In this document: one piece after another, positions 34,208 through 44,700 of the stretch
Layout: each line of letters starts with the position of its first letter
How positions within the stretch are numbered: the first letter of the stretch is position 1
Assembly: GCF_002018875.1 (NCBI RefSeq)
Contig: NZ_MVOL01000008.1
Location: 62,001 to 126,000, forward strand
Reading direction: 5' to 3'
DNA length: 64,000 nucleotides
Origin: Pseudomonas sp. MF4836
GTDB lineage: Bacteria > Pseudomonadota > Gammaproteobacteria > Pseudomonadales > Pseudomonadaceae
The notes under the pieces: model-generated
Databases searched by the model: none
What the model was told of the DNA's origin: nothing
The model's input: only the letters and a program-made list of their open reading frames with translations
Program-made: the position numbers and the translations under genes

Positions 34208-36625
34208 TCAGAAGTCGTATTTGAGGCTGGTCATGACATTGCGCGGTGCACCGTACACGCTCCAGTTGTCGGCGTAGGTGTAATAGGTGCGGTCGAACAG
34301 GTTGTTGACGTTAAGCGAAGCACTCAGGTGCTGGTCGATCTGGTAGCGGGCCATGAGGTTGGTCAGGGCGTAGCTGCCTTGCTGGAACTGATGCAGGTCC
34401 TGGCCGATCTTGCTCTGCCAATTGACGCCGCCGCCCACCGTCAGCTTGTCCCAGGCCCCCGGCAGGCGATAGGAGGTAAAGGTCTTGAGGCTGTGGCGCG
34501 GAATGTTGGTGACGATGCGTTCGTCGTTCTGGTCGGTGCTGATGCTGTAGGCGTAGCCGGCCGAGGCTTGCCAGCCTTCGCCCAGTTCCCCGTTGAGCTC
34601 CATTTCCAGGCCCTTGGTGGTGGTGCCCTGTTCGGCGGTATAGGTATCGAATACCCCGGTAAACACCGCGAGGTTGTCCTGATCCAGCTTGAACAGGGCC
34701 AGGCTGGCGTTGAGCTTGTCGTCGTAGAAACTGCCCTTGACCCCGACTTCGTAACCCGTGCCTTGCTGCGGCTCCAGGGGCTTGCCGCTGCTGTCTTTCA
34801 CGCCGTAGGCCTGGGGATTGAAGATCTTGGTGTAGCTGCCATACAGCGACCAGGTGTCGTTCAGGTCGTAGACCAGGCCGGCATACGGCAGAAAGATGCC
34901 GTTGCGGGTTTCCTGATTGCGCGTGCTGCTGCCGTCATTGCCGTTGTTTTCGCTGCTGCGTTTCCAGTCAGTCACCCGGCCGCCGAGGATCAGTGCAGTC
35001 TGGTCGGTGACGTGCAGGCGGGTGGTCATGTAGGCCGCGTACTGGTTTTCTTCGATCACCGACTTGCCCATCTGCGTGGTGTCCGGGCGGTTACCTTTGC
35101 CGTTCCAGCCGTAGATGCTGCCGATGTTGCCGTCGTAGCCGGTCCATGGACCGATCCAGCCGCCGTACTCCGGAACACTTTCCCGGTAGCGCGAGAGGGT
35201 GACCCCGGTGATCAGCTCATGTTCGCGGCCGAACAGGCTGAACGGCCCGCTGACATAGGCATCGAGGTTGTTTTCCCGGGGCGTCCCCGCCCAGCGATTG
35301 GGGAACATGTAGGCGCCAGTGCCGGTCGCCTGGTCGATCTCGCCATTCATGTAGTTGATCAGTTCGTCGAACCTGTACTCGCTGTGTCCCAGCTCGATCT
35401 TGGCACTCCAGCCGTTGTCGAACCGGTGTTCCAGCGAGGTGAAGAAGTTGCTGCGCGCCTGGTCGTAGTAGGACCAGTCCGGCGAACTGCTGGCCGAACG
35501 CTTGAAGTCGGTCTTCACGCCGTTGCTGAAATACGACTGCAAGCCGGTGCGCAGCGGCGAATCGGCGTTGCTCTTGAGGTAGCTGAAGCCCACCGACAGC
35601 AGCGTGGCCTCGCTCAGGTCGAACTCGGTGATGCCGTAGAACAACTGGTTCTGCTGCTTGTAGCGATCAACCCAGGAGTTCTGGGTCTTGTAGTCGAGCA
35701 CCAGCCGACCGCGCACATTGCCGCTGTCGGTTAGCGGGCCCGATACATCCATGCCGGTGCCATAACGGTCCCAGCTTCCGGCTTCGACGGTGACGCTGGC
35801 CTGCGCCTCGGCGGTCGGGCGCTTGCGAATCATGTTGATGGTGGCCGACGGCGTGCCCGAGCCGCTGATCAGCCCCGTGGCGCCGCGTACCACTTCCACC
35901 CGGTCGTACATGGCCATGCCCTGGGAGAAGTTGGCCAGGCGCGGCGACGTGGGGATGCCGTCGATCTCGAAGTTGTTGATCTGAAACCCGCGGGACCAGT
36001 ACGTGTCGTTTTCCGCGCCGACCCCGACCCGGGACACGGCAATCCCCGGCGTGGCCTCCATGACCTCGGTGAGGTTGTTCAGGCGCTGGTCATCCAGGCG
36101 CTGACGGGTGATGACGGTCAGCGATTGCGGGGTTTCTTTCTGCGTCAGGTTCAGCCGGGTCGAGCTGCTGGAGGAATAGGTGGTGTAGAGCCCGGTGCCT
36201 TCGGTGGTCGAGCCCGGGGCCTTGCCGGAAATGCTGGTGGCCCCCAGTTCCAGGGCGCCTGCGGCAGCCGGCCGGGCTTGCAGCTGATAGCGCTGGCCAC
36301 CGGTAGGCACCGCTTCCAGGCCGCTGCTGGCGAGCAGGATCTGCAGCGCCTGGTCCACCGGGTAGTGGCCCTTCAGGGCCGGCCCGGTCTTGCCGGCACT
36401 CAGGCTGGCATCGCCGGCCAGGTAGATCCCGGCCTGGGATGCCAGCAGGTTCAATTGCGGTGTCAGTGGACCGGCGGGGATATCGAACGCCTGGCCCTGC
36501 GTGCGCTCGGCGCTCTGCTCGGGGGCGGCGAAGGACAGCGTGGCGGTTGCGCCCAGGGCCAGGGAAATGGCCAGCGTCAGTGGCCGCGCGCTGACGCGCA
36601 GGGAATAAGGGGTGCGTGGTGACAT
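34208..36625 (-). CDS. TonB-dependent siderophore receptor with signalling (STN) domain
   Basis: An 805-residue FpvA/FoxA-type transducer: signal peptide (residues about 1-33), STN domain (about 45-117, FDIPAGPLTPQLNLLASQAGI, KGHYPVDQALQILLASSGL), linker, plug domain (QSLTVITRQRLDDQRL, RGFQINNFEIDG, VRGATGLISGSGTPSATINMIRKRP) and a 22-strand barrel ending in MTSLKYDF. STN signals to FecR and releases the ECF sigma factor. It is the last of fecI-fecR-receptor; AAGGA precedes ATG 36625. The ligand is probably a (hetero)siderophore. Confidence 0.93.
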   Translation of the reverse strand: MSPRTPYSLRVSARPLTLAISLALGATATLSFAAPEQSAERTQGQAFDIPAGPLTPQLNLLASQAGIYLAGDASLSAGKTGPALKGHYPVDQALQILLASSGLEAVPTGGQRYQLQARPAAAGALELGATSISGKAPGSTTEGTGLYTTYSSSSSTRLNLTQKETPQSLTVITRQRLDDQRLNNLTEVMEATPGIAVSRVGVGAENDTYWSRGFQINNFEIDGIPTSPRLANFSQGMAMYDRVEVVRGATGLISGSGTPSATINMIRKRPTAEAQASVTVEAGSWDRYGTGMDVSGPLTDSGNVRGRLVLDYKTQNSWVDRYKQQNQLFYGITEFDLSEATLLSVGFSYLKSNADSPLRTGLQSYFSNGVKTDFKRSASSSPDWSYYDQARSNFFTSLEHRFDNGWSAKIELGHSEYRFDELINYMNGEIDQATGTGAYMFPNRWAGTPRENNLDAYVSGPFSLFGREHELITGVTLSRYRESVPEYGGWIGPWTGYDGNIGSIYGWNGKGNRPDTTQMGKSVIEENQYAAYMTTRLHVTDQTALILGGRVTDWKRSSENNGNDGSSTRNQETRNGIFLPYAGLVYDLNDTWSLYGSYTKIFNPQAYGVKDSSGKPLEPQQGTGYEVGVKGSFYDDKLNASLALFKLDQDNLAVFTGVFDTYTAEQGTTTKGLEMELNGELGEGWQASAGYAYSISTDQNDERIVTNIPRHSLKTFTSYRLPGAWDKLTVGGGVNWQSKIGQDLHQFQQGSYALTNLMARYQIDQHLSASLNVNNLFDRTYYTYADNWSVYGAPRNVMTSLKYDF

Positions 36626-36727
36626 GTTGTGTTCCTTGCTGATAGGGGCGCAAAGCCGTTGTCACCAGCTAAATCGAATGAGACGGCAAAACCGGAAGCT
36701 GCAAATGCGAATAATTCAAAAAAAGTT

Positions 36728-37693
36728 TCAACGCGGCTCCAGCGTCACCCACCACGGCAGCGTGCGCTGGATGCGGATCGGCAGCGTGCCTTCGAGCATG
36801 GCCAGGACCTGCTCGGTGTCATGCAAGGGGTAGGCCCCCATCACCCGCAGGCCGGCAATGCGCGGGTCGACGCCCAGGTGGCCGCTGCGGTAGACCGCGA
36901 GTTCCTCGATGAACTGCCCGAGGCTGATGTCGTTGGCCAGTAGCAGGCCCTGGCTCCAGGCCTGGCGCTCCTGCTGCACGGGGCTGTCGGGCGCGATGTC
37001 ACGGCTGTCGAAGGTCAGGCCCAGGCCGCTGTCGACGATCCGCTCGGCGCCGCTGGCCTGGCACTGCACCTGGACGGCGCCCTGGTAGACGTTGAGGCGG
37101 GTGCGTTGCGCTTCCTGGCGCACGCTGAAGCGCGTGCCCAGTGGTCGCAGGCTGCCCTGGGCCGTTTCCACCCGCAGTGGGCGCGGGTCGCTGGCGGTGC
37201 TGATGAGGATTTCGCCGCGGTACAGGCGCAGGCGGCGCTGGTTGCGGCTGAAGTCCACATCCACTGCCGTGGCGCTGTTGAGCCACAGGCGCGTGCCGTC
37301 GGCCAGCAGTTGTTCGCGCACTTCGCCGCCGGCGGTACGGTAATCGGCTTGCCAGGCCATGAGCTGGGTGCCCAGGTCGGCCTGGCGCCAGCCGATCCAG
37401 CCGAGCAGGCTGGCACCGCCGAAGATCGTCAGGTTACGCAGCATCTGCCGCCGTGACTGCTGGCCGCGGCGCAGGCTATCCAGGGTGCGCCCGGCCCTGT
37501 CGGCGTCCTGTTGCAGCGGGTTGAAGCGCTGGCTGACCCGCTCGACAAACACCCAGGCCTGGCGATGGCTTTCCTGTTGCCCGTGCCAATGGCGCCAGGC
37601 TTCCTGCAGCGCCGGGTCCTCGGGCTGGCTGGCCAGGCGCGCAAACCAGTCGGCGGCCTGTTGCAAGGTGGCGTGGTCAGGTCGGTTGTCCAT
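36728..37693 (-). CDS. fecR: FecR-family anti-sigma regulator
   Basis: A 321-residue protein: N-terminal anti-sigma domain with ADWFARLAS and WRHWHGQQESHRQAW, one membrane helix at about residues 85-105 (MLRNLTIFGGASLLGWIGW), and the periplasmic FecR domain (LADGTRLWLNSATAVDV, GEILISTASDPRPLRVET, GTRFSVRQE, LNVYQGAVQV). It passes the receptor signal to the sigma factor. It lies 3 bp after fecI. Confidence 0.94.
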   Translation of the reverse strand: MDNRPDHATLQQAADWFARLASQPEDPALQEAWRHWHGQQESHRQAWVFVERVSQRFNPLQQDADRAGRTLDSLRRGQQSRRQMLRNLTIFGGASLLGWIGWRQADLGTQLMAWQADYRTAGGEVREQLLADGTRLWLNSATAVDVDFSRNQRRLRLYRGEILISTASDPRPLRVETAQGSLRPLGTRFSVRQEAQRTRLNVYQGAVQVQCQASGAERIVDSGLGLTFDSRDIAPDSPVQQERQAWSQGLLLANDISLGQFIEELAVYRSGHLGVDPRIAGLRVMGAYPLHDTEQVLAMLEGTLPIRIQRTLPWWVTLEPR

Positions 37694-37696
37694 CCC

Positions 37697-38221
37697 TCAG
37701 TCCAGCGCCCCGTTGAGTTCCACTTCCAGCAACAGGCACTGGAACATGGCCTGGGACATGTAACTGGTGACCGTGCGTTCGCTGACCCCCAGCCGGGCGG
37801 CAATCGCCCGATACCCCAGGCCGTGCAATTGCGCCAGCAGGAAGGCCTCGGCGACCTTGGCCGGCAAGCGTTCGAGCATGGCCTGCACCTGATGCAGGGC
37901 TTCAAGCACCATGGCCCGGTGCTCTTCTGAGGGCGCGCAGGCTTCCGGGCGGCTGGCCAGCACCTCCATCCAGGCGCGTTCGACTTTCTGCCGCCGCCAG
38001 TAATCCACGCACACGTGCCGCGACATGGCGCTCAGGTAGGCCCGGGCGTGGCTGTCGCTGGAGAACTCCCTGGGTTTGCTCAGCAAGCGCAGAAATACGT
38101 CGTGGGCCAACTCGGCGGCATCGCTGCTGTTGCCGAGCTTTTTATTCAGCCAGGCGCGAATCCAGCCGTGGTGCTCCTGATAAAGCCAGCCGACATCGAG
38201 CTGAGAAGGGGGCAGGGGCAT
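37697..38221 (-). CDS. fecI: ECF sigma factor, FecI type
   Basis: A 174-residue sigma-70-like factor with region 2 (DAAELAHDVFLRLLSKPREF, ARAYLSAMSRHVCVDYWRRQKVE) and region 4 (LPAKVAEAFLLAQLHGLGYRAIAARLGVSERTVTSYM). It should transcribe the receptor gene. Its own promoter carries a Fur box, so the set responds to iron limitation. Confidence 0.95.
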   Translation of the reverse strand: MPLPPSQLDVGWLYQEHHGWIRAWLNKKLGNSSDAAELAHDVFLRLLSKPREFSSDSHARAYLSAMSRHVCVDYWRRQKVERAWMEVLASRPEACAPSEEHRAMVLEALHQVQAMLERLPAKVAEAFLLAQLHGLGYRAIAARLGVSERTVTSYMSQAMFQCLLLEVELNGALD

Positions 38222-38572
38222 GGGGCGCGCTCCGTCGGCAGGTGCTGGGCAGGCAAAAGAAGGGAATGGGAATTGTTCTCAATGCTACGCGTTAGCGGTA
38301 TGGCATGACAACCCATGCGCAAGCGGGCAAATGGCCGAATAAGCGTGAGGTATTGCGACTGCCGGCGGAATCGGTGATGTCACCTTGAAATCATTGCTCC
38401 CGCTCATTGACGATTACCTCGCAAAAACCCTTTTCCCCAATTGTGTAACAGCCTGTGAGTCGATAATCTGCGGGCCTTTCCGGCGCCCTTTTTAAAGGGC
38501 CCTCTCTGACGATTCTTTGCTGCGCCGCGGATCTGGCGCCAGGGTTTTCCCATGCATGGCAGGAAGCACAAC
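38222..38572. other. Divergent intergenic region fecI / magA
   Basis: 351 bp: it holds the Fur box at 38265-38283 next to fecI and, on the mag side, a short inverted repeat GCCCTTT/AAAGGGC at 38485-38500. I see no stable gene; a 75-codon reading frame on the minus strand here has no support. Confidence 0.6.
38265..38283 (-). promoter_or_regulatory. Candidate Fur box upstream of fecI
   Basis: AATGGGAATTGTTCTCAAT is a 19-bp imperfect palindrome of the type seen in Pseudomonas fecI promoters (GAGAATnATTCTC core). It is 44-62 bp before the sigma gene's start. Confidence 0.7.
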
Positions 38573-39364
38573 ATGCGCCGGTTCTGGTCACTGCTGAGCG
38601 TCCTGCTCTGGGCGTCATGCGCGTGGTCCGATCCCTCCGCCGAACTCCAGGAACCGCTTGCCGGCTGGCGTTATTCCGGCTTGCTCGACCGCAGCGAAAA
38701 CCCTCAGGTTGCTTACCCCACGCCCCCCATCGATCGCGGCATCCAGCGCAATCGGACGATGATCGAGGGCCAGATCAAGGCCATGGGGCACCTGCGGCAA
38801 CCCCACAGCCTGTCGGTCAACGGCAACCCACTGAACCTGTACACCGACGAGCAGGGCCGTTTCGGCCGGCCCTATGCCTTTGGCGCGGGCTCCAACAGCG
38901 TCGAGGTGCGCAGCTCCGAGGGCAAATCCCTCAAGCGCGTGCAGTTCTACGAGGCCAACACCAGCAAGACGCCGGCGCGGATCCGCGTGGTGCTGGGGTG
39001 GGACGACCCCAAGGCCGAGCTGGACATGCACATCGTCACCCCCGACGGCCAGCATGCGTTCTTCGGCCACCCGGGCCTGACCAATGGCGGCGGCCTCGAC
39101 CCGGATGGCGTCGACGGCCCCGGCCCGGAAATGTTCACCATGACCGCGCCGCTGCGTGGCACTTATCTGATTTACGTCAACTACTGGGGCAACTTCGGCA
39201 GTGGCGGCTATAACTTCGACGCGGGCAGCAATCAGAACGAAGTGATCACCTCGCAGATCAACCTGGTGCTCAACGAAAACACCGTCAACGAGAAACGCGA
39301 AACCTTTATCGTGCCCATGCGCGCGATTGGCGACCTGTTGCTGGTCAAGACTTTCAACTACTGA
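38573..39364 (+). CDS. magA: MagA, DUF2135 (YfaP-like) secreted protein
   Basis: A 263-residue secreted protein: signal peptide (MRRFWSLLSVLLWASCAWS), then a DUF2135 domain with VLGWDDPKAELDMHIVTPDG, GPGPEMFTMTAPLRGTYLIYVNYW and FIVPMRAIGDLL. Start at ATG 38573 with AGGAAG 6 bp upstream; an in-frame ATG at 38552 lies before that site. First gene of the mag operon, matching P. aeruginosa PA4492 and E. coli YfaP. It is a close paralog of magF (last mag gene), with the same motif order. Confidence 0.88.
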   Translation: MRRFWSLLSVLLWASCAWSDPSAELQEPLAGWRYSGLLDRSENPQVAYPTPPIDRGIQRNRTMIEGQIKAMGHLRQPHSLSVNGNPLNLYTDEQGRFGRPYAFGAGSNSVEVRSSEGKSLKRVQFYEANTSKTPARIRVVLGWDDPKAELDMHIVTPDGQHAFFGHPGLTNGGGLDPDGVDGPGPEMFTMTAPLRGTYLIYVNYWGNFGSGGYNFDAGSNQNEVITSQINLVLNENTVNEKRETFIVPMRAIGDLLLVKTFNY

Positions 39365-39401
39365 ACATCCCGCTCCACGGATGAATTGGGCTTTGCGAAT
39401 C

Positions 39402-41123
39402 ATGAGCGAAAACACTGCTTCCCCGGCTGCTGGCGTGCCAGGCACGCAACAACCCTCCAGCAAACGGCGCTGGCCGGCCCTGGCGCTTGGCCTGTGCCTG
39501 GTGGCCGCCGCAGCCGGTGGCATGGGCTGGTTTTTCCATAAATCCAAAGCCCCGGTGGCGGAACTGGCCGGGGAAAAACTCGGCCTCAGCCGACCCGATG
39601 GCCTGCTCGAAACCCACTCCCTGAGCCAACTGCCCAAGGACTTGCTGGCGGTGCCGTTCCTGCGCGAAACCCTGACCGAGGATTTCGTCTTCTATTACGA
39701 GTCCCATGCCGACCGGCTCGGCCTGATCGGCAGCCTGCGGCGGATCGTCTACGAACATGACTTGAAGCTGCAGGACAGCCTGATCGAGGAACTCTTCGAC
39801 CAGCCGGCGGATGTGGCCCTGTGGCGCACCCCCGATGGCCGGCTCAAGGACTTCCTGCTGGTGATGGACCGTGGTGGCCTGGCCAAACTGCTGGAACCCC
39901 TGGCCAAGGTGGCGCTGGATGACACTCAACTGAGCAAGATCGGCGACCTGAAAGTGGCCGGCGACGACGTGGCGCTCTATCAACTGACGTTCAATGCCGG
40001 CAGGTCCCTGGTGTTCGCCTCCCATGGCGACAAGCTGGTGGTGCTGTCCAACCCCAGCAAACTCTACGACCCGGGCAGCGGCCCGAGCGACGAGCCGGGG
40101 CATGTTTCGACCACATCCCTGGAGGCCCTGCTCAAGGGTGACAAGCTGTTCCCCGAAGCCTTCGGCCTGCAAGCGCGCACGCCCGAGATCAAGCAGCGGC
40201 TGACGGTCAATGCCAGCGTGCTGGCCATGGGGTACCAGCGGTTCATTCCGAACTTCGCCGGCCTGCGCTTTGATATGGACGAGCAGGGCTGGCACAGCTT
40301 CCTGGCCATGGAAGAGCAGGAAAACCAGCCGGACTTCGACTTCAAGCCGATCTGGCAAGCCATGCCCATGGGCGCCAGTGCCTGCGTGGCCTTGCCGCTC
40401 GCGGCCGAGCAGCAGCAACCATTGCTGGTGAAGCTGGGCGCCGAGGCCTCGGTGGCCAAGGCCCTGACCGAGCACATGGCCGGTGCGGCCGGGTTGTGCT
40501 GGTATGCCGATTCGCGGTTGTACACGCCGCTGCTGGTGGCCAGTCTCAAGGACCAGGACAGTGCCAAGCTTGACGCTGAACTGGGTACGTTGTTCGGCTC
40601 GATGGTCGGCGCCAACGAACCCAACGTGCCGGAGCGGATTTTCCCGGTGACCGAGCAGCAGAAGGGCGACAGCCACCAGTGGCAGCGCCAGGTCAGTTCC
40701 AACTTCGGGCAGTACTCGGCCCGGGACGCCAAGGACCCCCAGGCCATTTCCGGCAGGGCCTTCCTCCAGGTCAGCCTGGCGCGGCACGGTTCGACCCTGC
40801 TGTTCTCCCTTGACGACAAGCTGGTGGACAAGGCCCTGGGCACCCTCGACAAACGCTTCCCGCCCCTGGCTGACATTGTGCCCAAGGACGCGCTGGTGCC
40901 GGTCTACCTCGGCCCGGATTCCCTGGCGCAACTGATGCAGCAGGAAACCTTCGACAGCCTGCCGCAAGACATGGAACCGGTGTTCAACAACGCCGCGCAA
41001 ACCTACCTGGTGCCCAAGCTGCGCAAGCTCGGCAGCTACGGCAAGTACGCCCTGACCCTGCCCGAAGGCAGCGAGCCGGATGGCCATTGGCAATGGCTGC
41101 CCCTGCAATGGCGTGCGCTGTGA
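39402..41123 (+). CDS. magB: MagB, DUF2138 (YfaA-like) protein
   Basis: A 573-residue protein with one N-terminal membrane helix (WPALALGLCLVAAAAGGMGWFF) and a long periplasmic region: FVFYYESHADRLGLIGSLRRI, LVFASHGDKLVVLSNP, and GYQRFIPNFAGLRFDMDEQGWHSFLA. Matches DUF2138/E. coli YfaA and P. aeruginosa MagB. ATG 39381 is an in-frame alternative; neither start has a strong ribosome site. It overlaps magC. Confidence 0.85.
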   Translation: MSENTASPAAGVPGTQQPSSKRRWPALALGLCLVAAAAGGMGWFFHKSKAPVAELAGEKLGLSRPDGLLETHSLSQLPKDLLAVPFLRETLTEDFVFYYESHADRLGLIGSLRRIVYEHDLKLQDSLIEELFDQPADVALWRTPDGRLKDFLLVMDRGGLAKLLEPLAKVALDDTQLSKIGDLKVAGDDVALYQLTFNAGRSLVFASHGDKLVVLSNPSKLYDPGSGPSDEPGHVSTTSLEALLKGDKLFPEAFGLQARTPEIKQRLTVNASVLAMGYQRFIPNFAGLRFDMDEQGWHSFLAMEEQENQPDFDFKPIWQAMPMGASACVALPLAAEQQQPLLVKLGAEASVAKALTEHMAGAAGLCWYADSRLYTPLLVASLKDQDSAKLDAELGTLFGSMVGANEPNVPERIFPVTEQQKGDSHQWQRQVSSNFGQYSARDAKDPQAISGRAFLQVSLARHGSTLLFSLDDKLVDKALGTLDKRFPPLADIVPKDALVPVYLGPDSLAQLMQQETFDSLPQDMEPVFNNAAQTYLVPKLRKLGSYGKYALTLPEGSEPDGHWQWLPLQWRAL

Positions 41124-41773
41124 TCGCGTTGCGCAGGAGCCTGGGCGGTTGCTGGCTGGCGCTATGGCTGCTGGGCAATGCGGCCCAGGCGGCCTCGGCA
41201 CCGGCGCCGGCCCTGGACGCCCAGCAGTCCCAGGTGTTTCGCGCCTGGTTCGTGCGCATTGCCCAGGAACAGCTGACCCAGGGCCCGAGCCCCCGCTGGT
41301 ATCAGCAGGACTGTGCCGGGCTGGTGCGTTTTGCCGCAAACGAAGCGCTCAAGGTGCATGACGGCAAATGGTTGCGCAGCAATGGCATCTCCAACCGCTA
41401 CCTGCCGCCCGAGCTGGAATTGAGCGCGGCGCAACGCAGCCTGGCCCAGCAATGGCAGCAGGGCGGCGGCAAGGTCGGCCCTTACGTCAATGCGATCAAG
41501 CTGATCCAGTTCAACAGCCATTTGGTTGGCCGCGACCTGGCCCAGGCGCGTCCCGGCGACCTGATGTTTTTCGATCAGGGCGACGACCAGCACCTGATGA
41601 TCTGGATGGGCCGCAACATCGCCTATCACACCGGCACCACCACCCCCACCGACAACGGCATGCGCTCGGCTAGCGTGCAGCAACTGATGACATGGAAGGA
41701 CACCCGATGGATACCCGACTCAGCCAACCCCAACTTCATCGGCGTCTATCGACTGAACTTCCTCACCCAATGA
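41108..41773 (+). CDS. magC: MagC, DUF1175 (YfaT-like) with NlpC/P60-like active site
   Basis: A 221-residue secreted protein: signal peptide to about residue 30, then YQQDCAGLVRFAANEAL (Cys 69), an ARPGDLMFF segment, QHLMIWMGRNIAYHTG (His 162), and DTRWIPDSANPNFIGVYRL. The Cys-Ala-Gly-Leu, PGDLMFF and His pattern is that of NlpC/P60 peptidoglycan hydrolases, so it may cut peptides in the cell wall. GTG 41120 overlapping the magB stop (GTGA) is an alternative start. Corresponds to MagC/YfaT. Confidence 0.83.
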   Translation: MACAVIALRRSLGGCWLALWLLGNAAQAASAPAPALDAQQSQVFRAWFVRIAQEQLTQGPSPRWYQQDCAGLVRFAANEALKVHDGKWLRSNGISNRYLPPELELSAAQRSLAQQWQQGGGKVGPYVNAIKLIQFNSHLVGRDLAQARPGDLMFFDQGDDQHLMIWMGRNIAYHTGTTTPTDNGMRSASVQQLMTWKDTRWIPDSANPNFIGVYRLNFLTQ

Positions 41774-44700
41774 GCGAATCGCGTATGCCCCGTTTCCTGT
41801 TTCGCCTGAGCCTGTTGCTGGCCCTTTGCGTGCCGGTGTCCCTGGCCAATGCTGAAGACACGGTGTTGTCCAGCAACTACGCGCCGGTGTCCGGCGAGAG
41901 CTTCTTCCTGCTGGCCGACAGCAGCTTTGCCAGCGACGAGCAGGCCATGGTGCGCCTCGAAGCACCGGGCCGCGATTACCGGCGCTACCGCATGGAGCCG
42001 TACGGCGGCGCGGACATCCGGGTGTACCGGATCAACCAGCCGCTGGACTTTCTCAAGCGCCAGAAAAACCTGCACCGGGTGGTCAGTGATGGCCAGTTCA
42101 AGGGCGAAGGCCTGTCCAACACCACCGCCTACCTGTGGGACAACTGGTACCGCAAGTCACGCCGGGTGATGCAGCGTGCGTTCTCCTACGAGTCGCGCAA
42201 GCAGGTGATCGACGAAGTGCCGGAACTGCGCATGGGCAACTCGATGCTGGTGCCGACCAAATTTGATGCGCCGCCGCAATTCGCCTTGATCAAGGGCCTG
42301 CCGCTGGTGACTCAGTTCCGCTACCCGCTGTGGGAAGCCAAGCCGATCCAGCCACCGGCCGGGGTCAACCTGGCGGGTTCCTCCAGCGAGTTCGTCAGCG
42401 TCGCGCCGGGTAACGTCTATATCCCGTTGGGCAACCTCAAGCCGGGCCTGTACCTGGTGGAAGCGCTGGTGGGCAAGTATCGGGCGACGACCATGGTCTT
42501 TGTTTCCAACACCGTGGCCGTGAGTAAGATCGCCGGCGACGAGCTGCTGGTCTGGGCCGCGCGCAAGCATGAAGGCAGCTCGGTGCCCAAGGTCAATGTG
42601 CTGTGGACCGACGGCCTGGGCGTGATGAGCAGCGGTGCCACCGATGCCGATGGCCTGCTGCGCCTGAAGCACGTCAGCCCGGAACGCTCCTACGTGATTG
42701 GCGAGGACGAAGAGGGCGGGGTGTTTGTCTCGGAAAACTTCTACTACGACAGCGAAATCTACGACACCAAGCTCTATGCCTTTACCGATCGGCCGCTGTA
42801 CCGGCCGGGGGATTGGGTATCGGTGAAAATCGTCGGCCGTGAATTCAAGAACGCCCGTGATTCGGTGCAGCCCGGTGCCTCGCCGGTCAATGTCACGGTG
42901 CTCGATGCCATGGGCACCGCCCTGCAGTCCCTGAGTTTGAACCTGGACTCCAAGGCCGGCACCCAAGGCCGCTTCCAGCTGCCGGACAATGCCGTGGCCG
43001 GCGGTTATGAACTGCGTTTCAGCTACAAGGATCAGGTCTACAGCAGCGCCTTCCGCGTGGCCGAATACATCAAGCCGCACTTTGAAATCTCCCTGGCCCT
43101 GGCCAAGCAGGACTTCAAGACCAACGAGCCGATCAAGGGCAGCCTGGTGCTGCTGTACCCGGACGGCAAACCGGTGGCCAATGCCAAGGTGGAACTGGGC
43201 CTGCGCTCCCAGCAGCTGTCGATGGTGGACAACGAATTGCAGTACATGGGCCAGTTCCCGATCGAGCTGACCAGCACCGAACTGACCACTGACGCCAAAG
43301 GCACCGCGACCCTCGACCTGCCGGCCGCCACCAAGCCGAGCCGCTACATGCTCACGGTGTTTGCCAGCGATGGTGCGGCGTACCGGGTCAAGACCACCAA
43401 GGAAATCCTCATCGAGCGTGGCGCGGCCAGCTTCAGCCTGAGTGCGCCCCAGCGTTTCAGCGCGGTGGGCGAGAAGGTGCAGTTCAGCTACGCCAGCGAA
43501 AGCAGCACCGAACAAGGCAAGAACCTCAAGCCCAACCGCTATAGCTGGGTGCGCCTGGAAGACCAGAGCACCGGCGAAGGCAAGCTGGCCGCGGCGGACA
43601 AGGGCTTTGCCCTGAGCTTCGAGCGTCCGGGCACCTACAACCTGACCCTGAAAGACGAGCACGATCGCGTCCTGGGCGGTACCGGCCATGCGGTCACTGG
43701 CGACGGCGTCAAATCGGTGCCGGGCACCGTGGAAATCGTCCTCGACAAGCCGGAGTACAAGGCCGGCGATGAAGCGCTGGCGCTGATCACTTTCCCCGAG
43801 CCGGTCAACGACGCACTGCTGTCGCTGGAGCGGGACAAGGTCGAGTCCACCGCGCTGCTGTCCAAGGGCGGCGACTGGCTCAAGGTGGAAAAACTCAGCC
43901 CAACCCAGTACCGCGCGCGGGTCCCGGTCAAAGGCAACTTTGCGCCGAACCTGACCTTTTCCGTGCTCTACACCAAGGGTGGCGAATACAGCTTCCAGAA
44001 CGCCGGGATCAAGGTCATCACGCCGCAGATCGACGTGGCGGTGGCGACGGACAAAGACAGCTACCAGCCCGGCGAAACCGTAACCGTGGACCTCAGCACC
44101 CAGTTCGCCGGCAAGCCGATCCCGGCGCACCTGACGGTGAGCGTGGTCGACGAAATGGTCTACGCGCTGCAACCGGAAGTGGCCCCGACCATCGACCAGT
44201 TCTTCTACCACCCGCGCCGCAACAACGTGCGCACCAGCGCCAGCCTGTCGTTTATCAGTTATGACGTGGCGTTGCCGGGCACCCCGGCGGCACCGGGCAA
44301 GGCCAACCGCAGCGAGCGTGGGGTCAAGGTCCTGGAGCGGCCGCGGCGCGAAGATGTCGACACCGCCGCCTGGCAGCCGGAGCTGCTGACCGATGCCAGC
44401 GGCAAGGTCCGTTTCACCTTCCGCATGCCGGATTCCCTGACCCGCTGGCGCATCACCGCGCGCGCCATTGCCGATGACGGCCAGGTCGGGCAGAAAAAGC
44501 AGTTCGTGCGTTCCGACAAGGCGCTGTACTTGAAGTGGAGCGGGCCGACCCGTTTCCGCAGCGGTGATCATCCGGAGCTTGGGGTCTTTGCCTTCAGCCA
44601 GGCCGAGCAACCGGTCAAGGCCGAACTGGTGATCCATTACGCCGGGGAAACCCAGCGCCTGCCCCTGACCCTGAACAAGGGCATCAACTACGTGGCCCTG

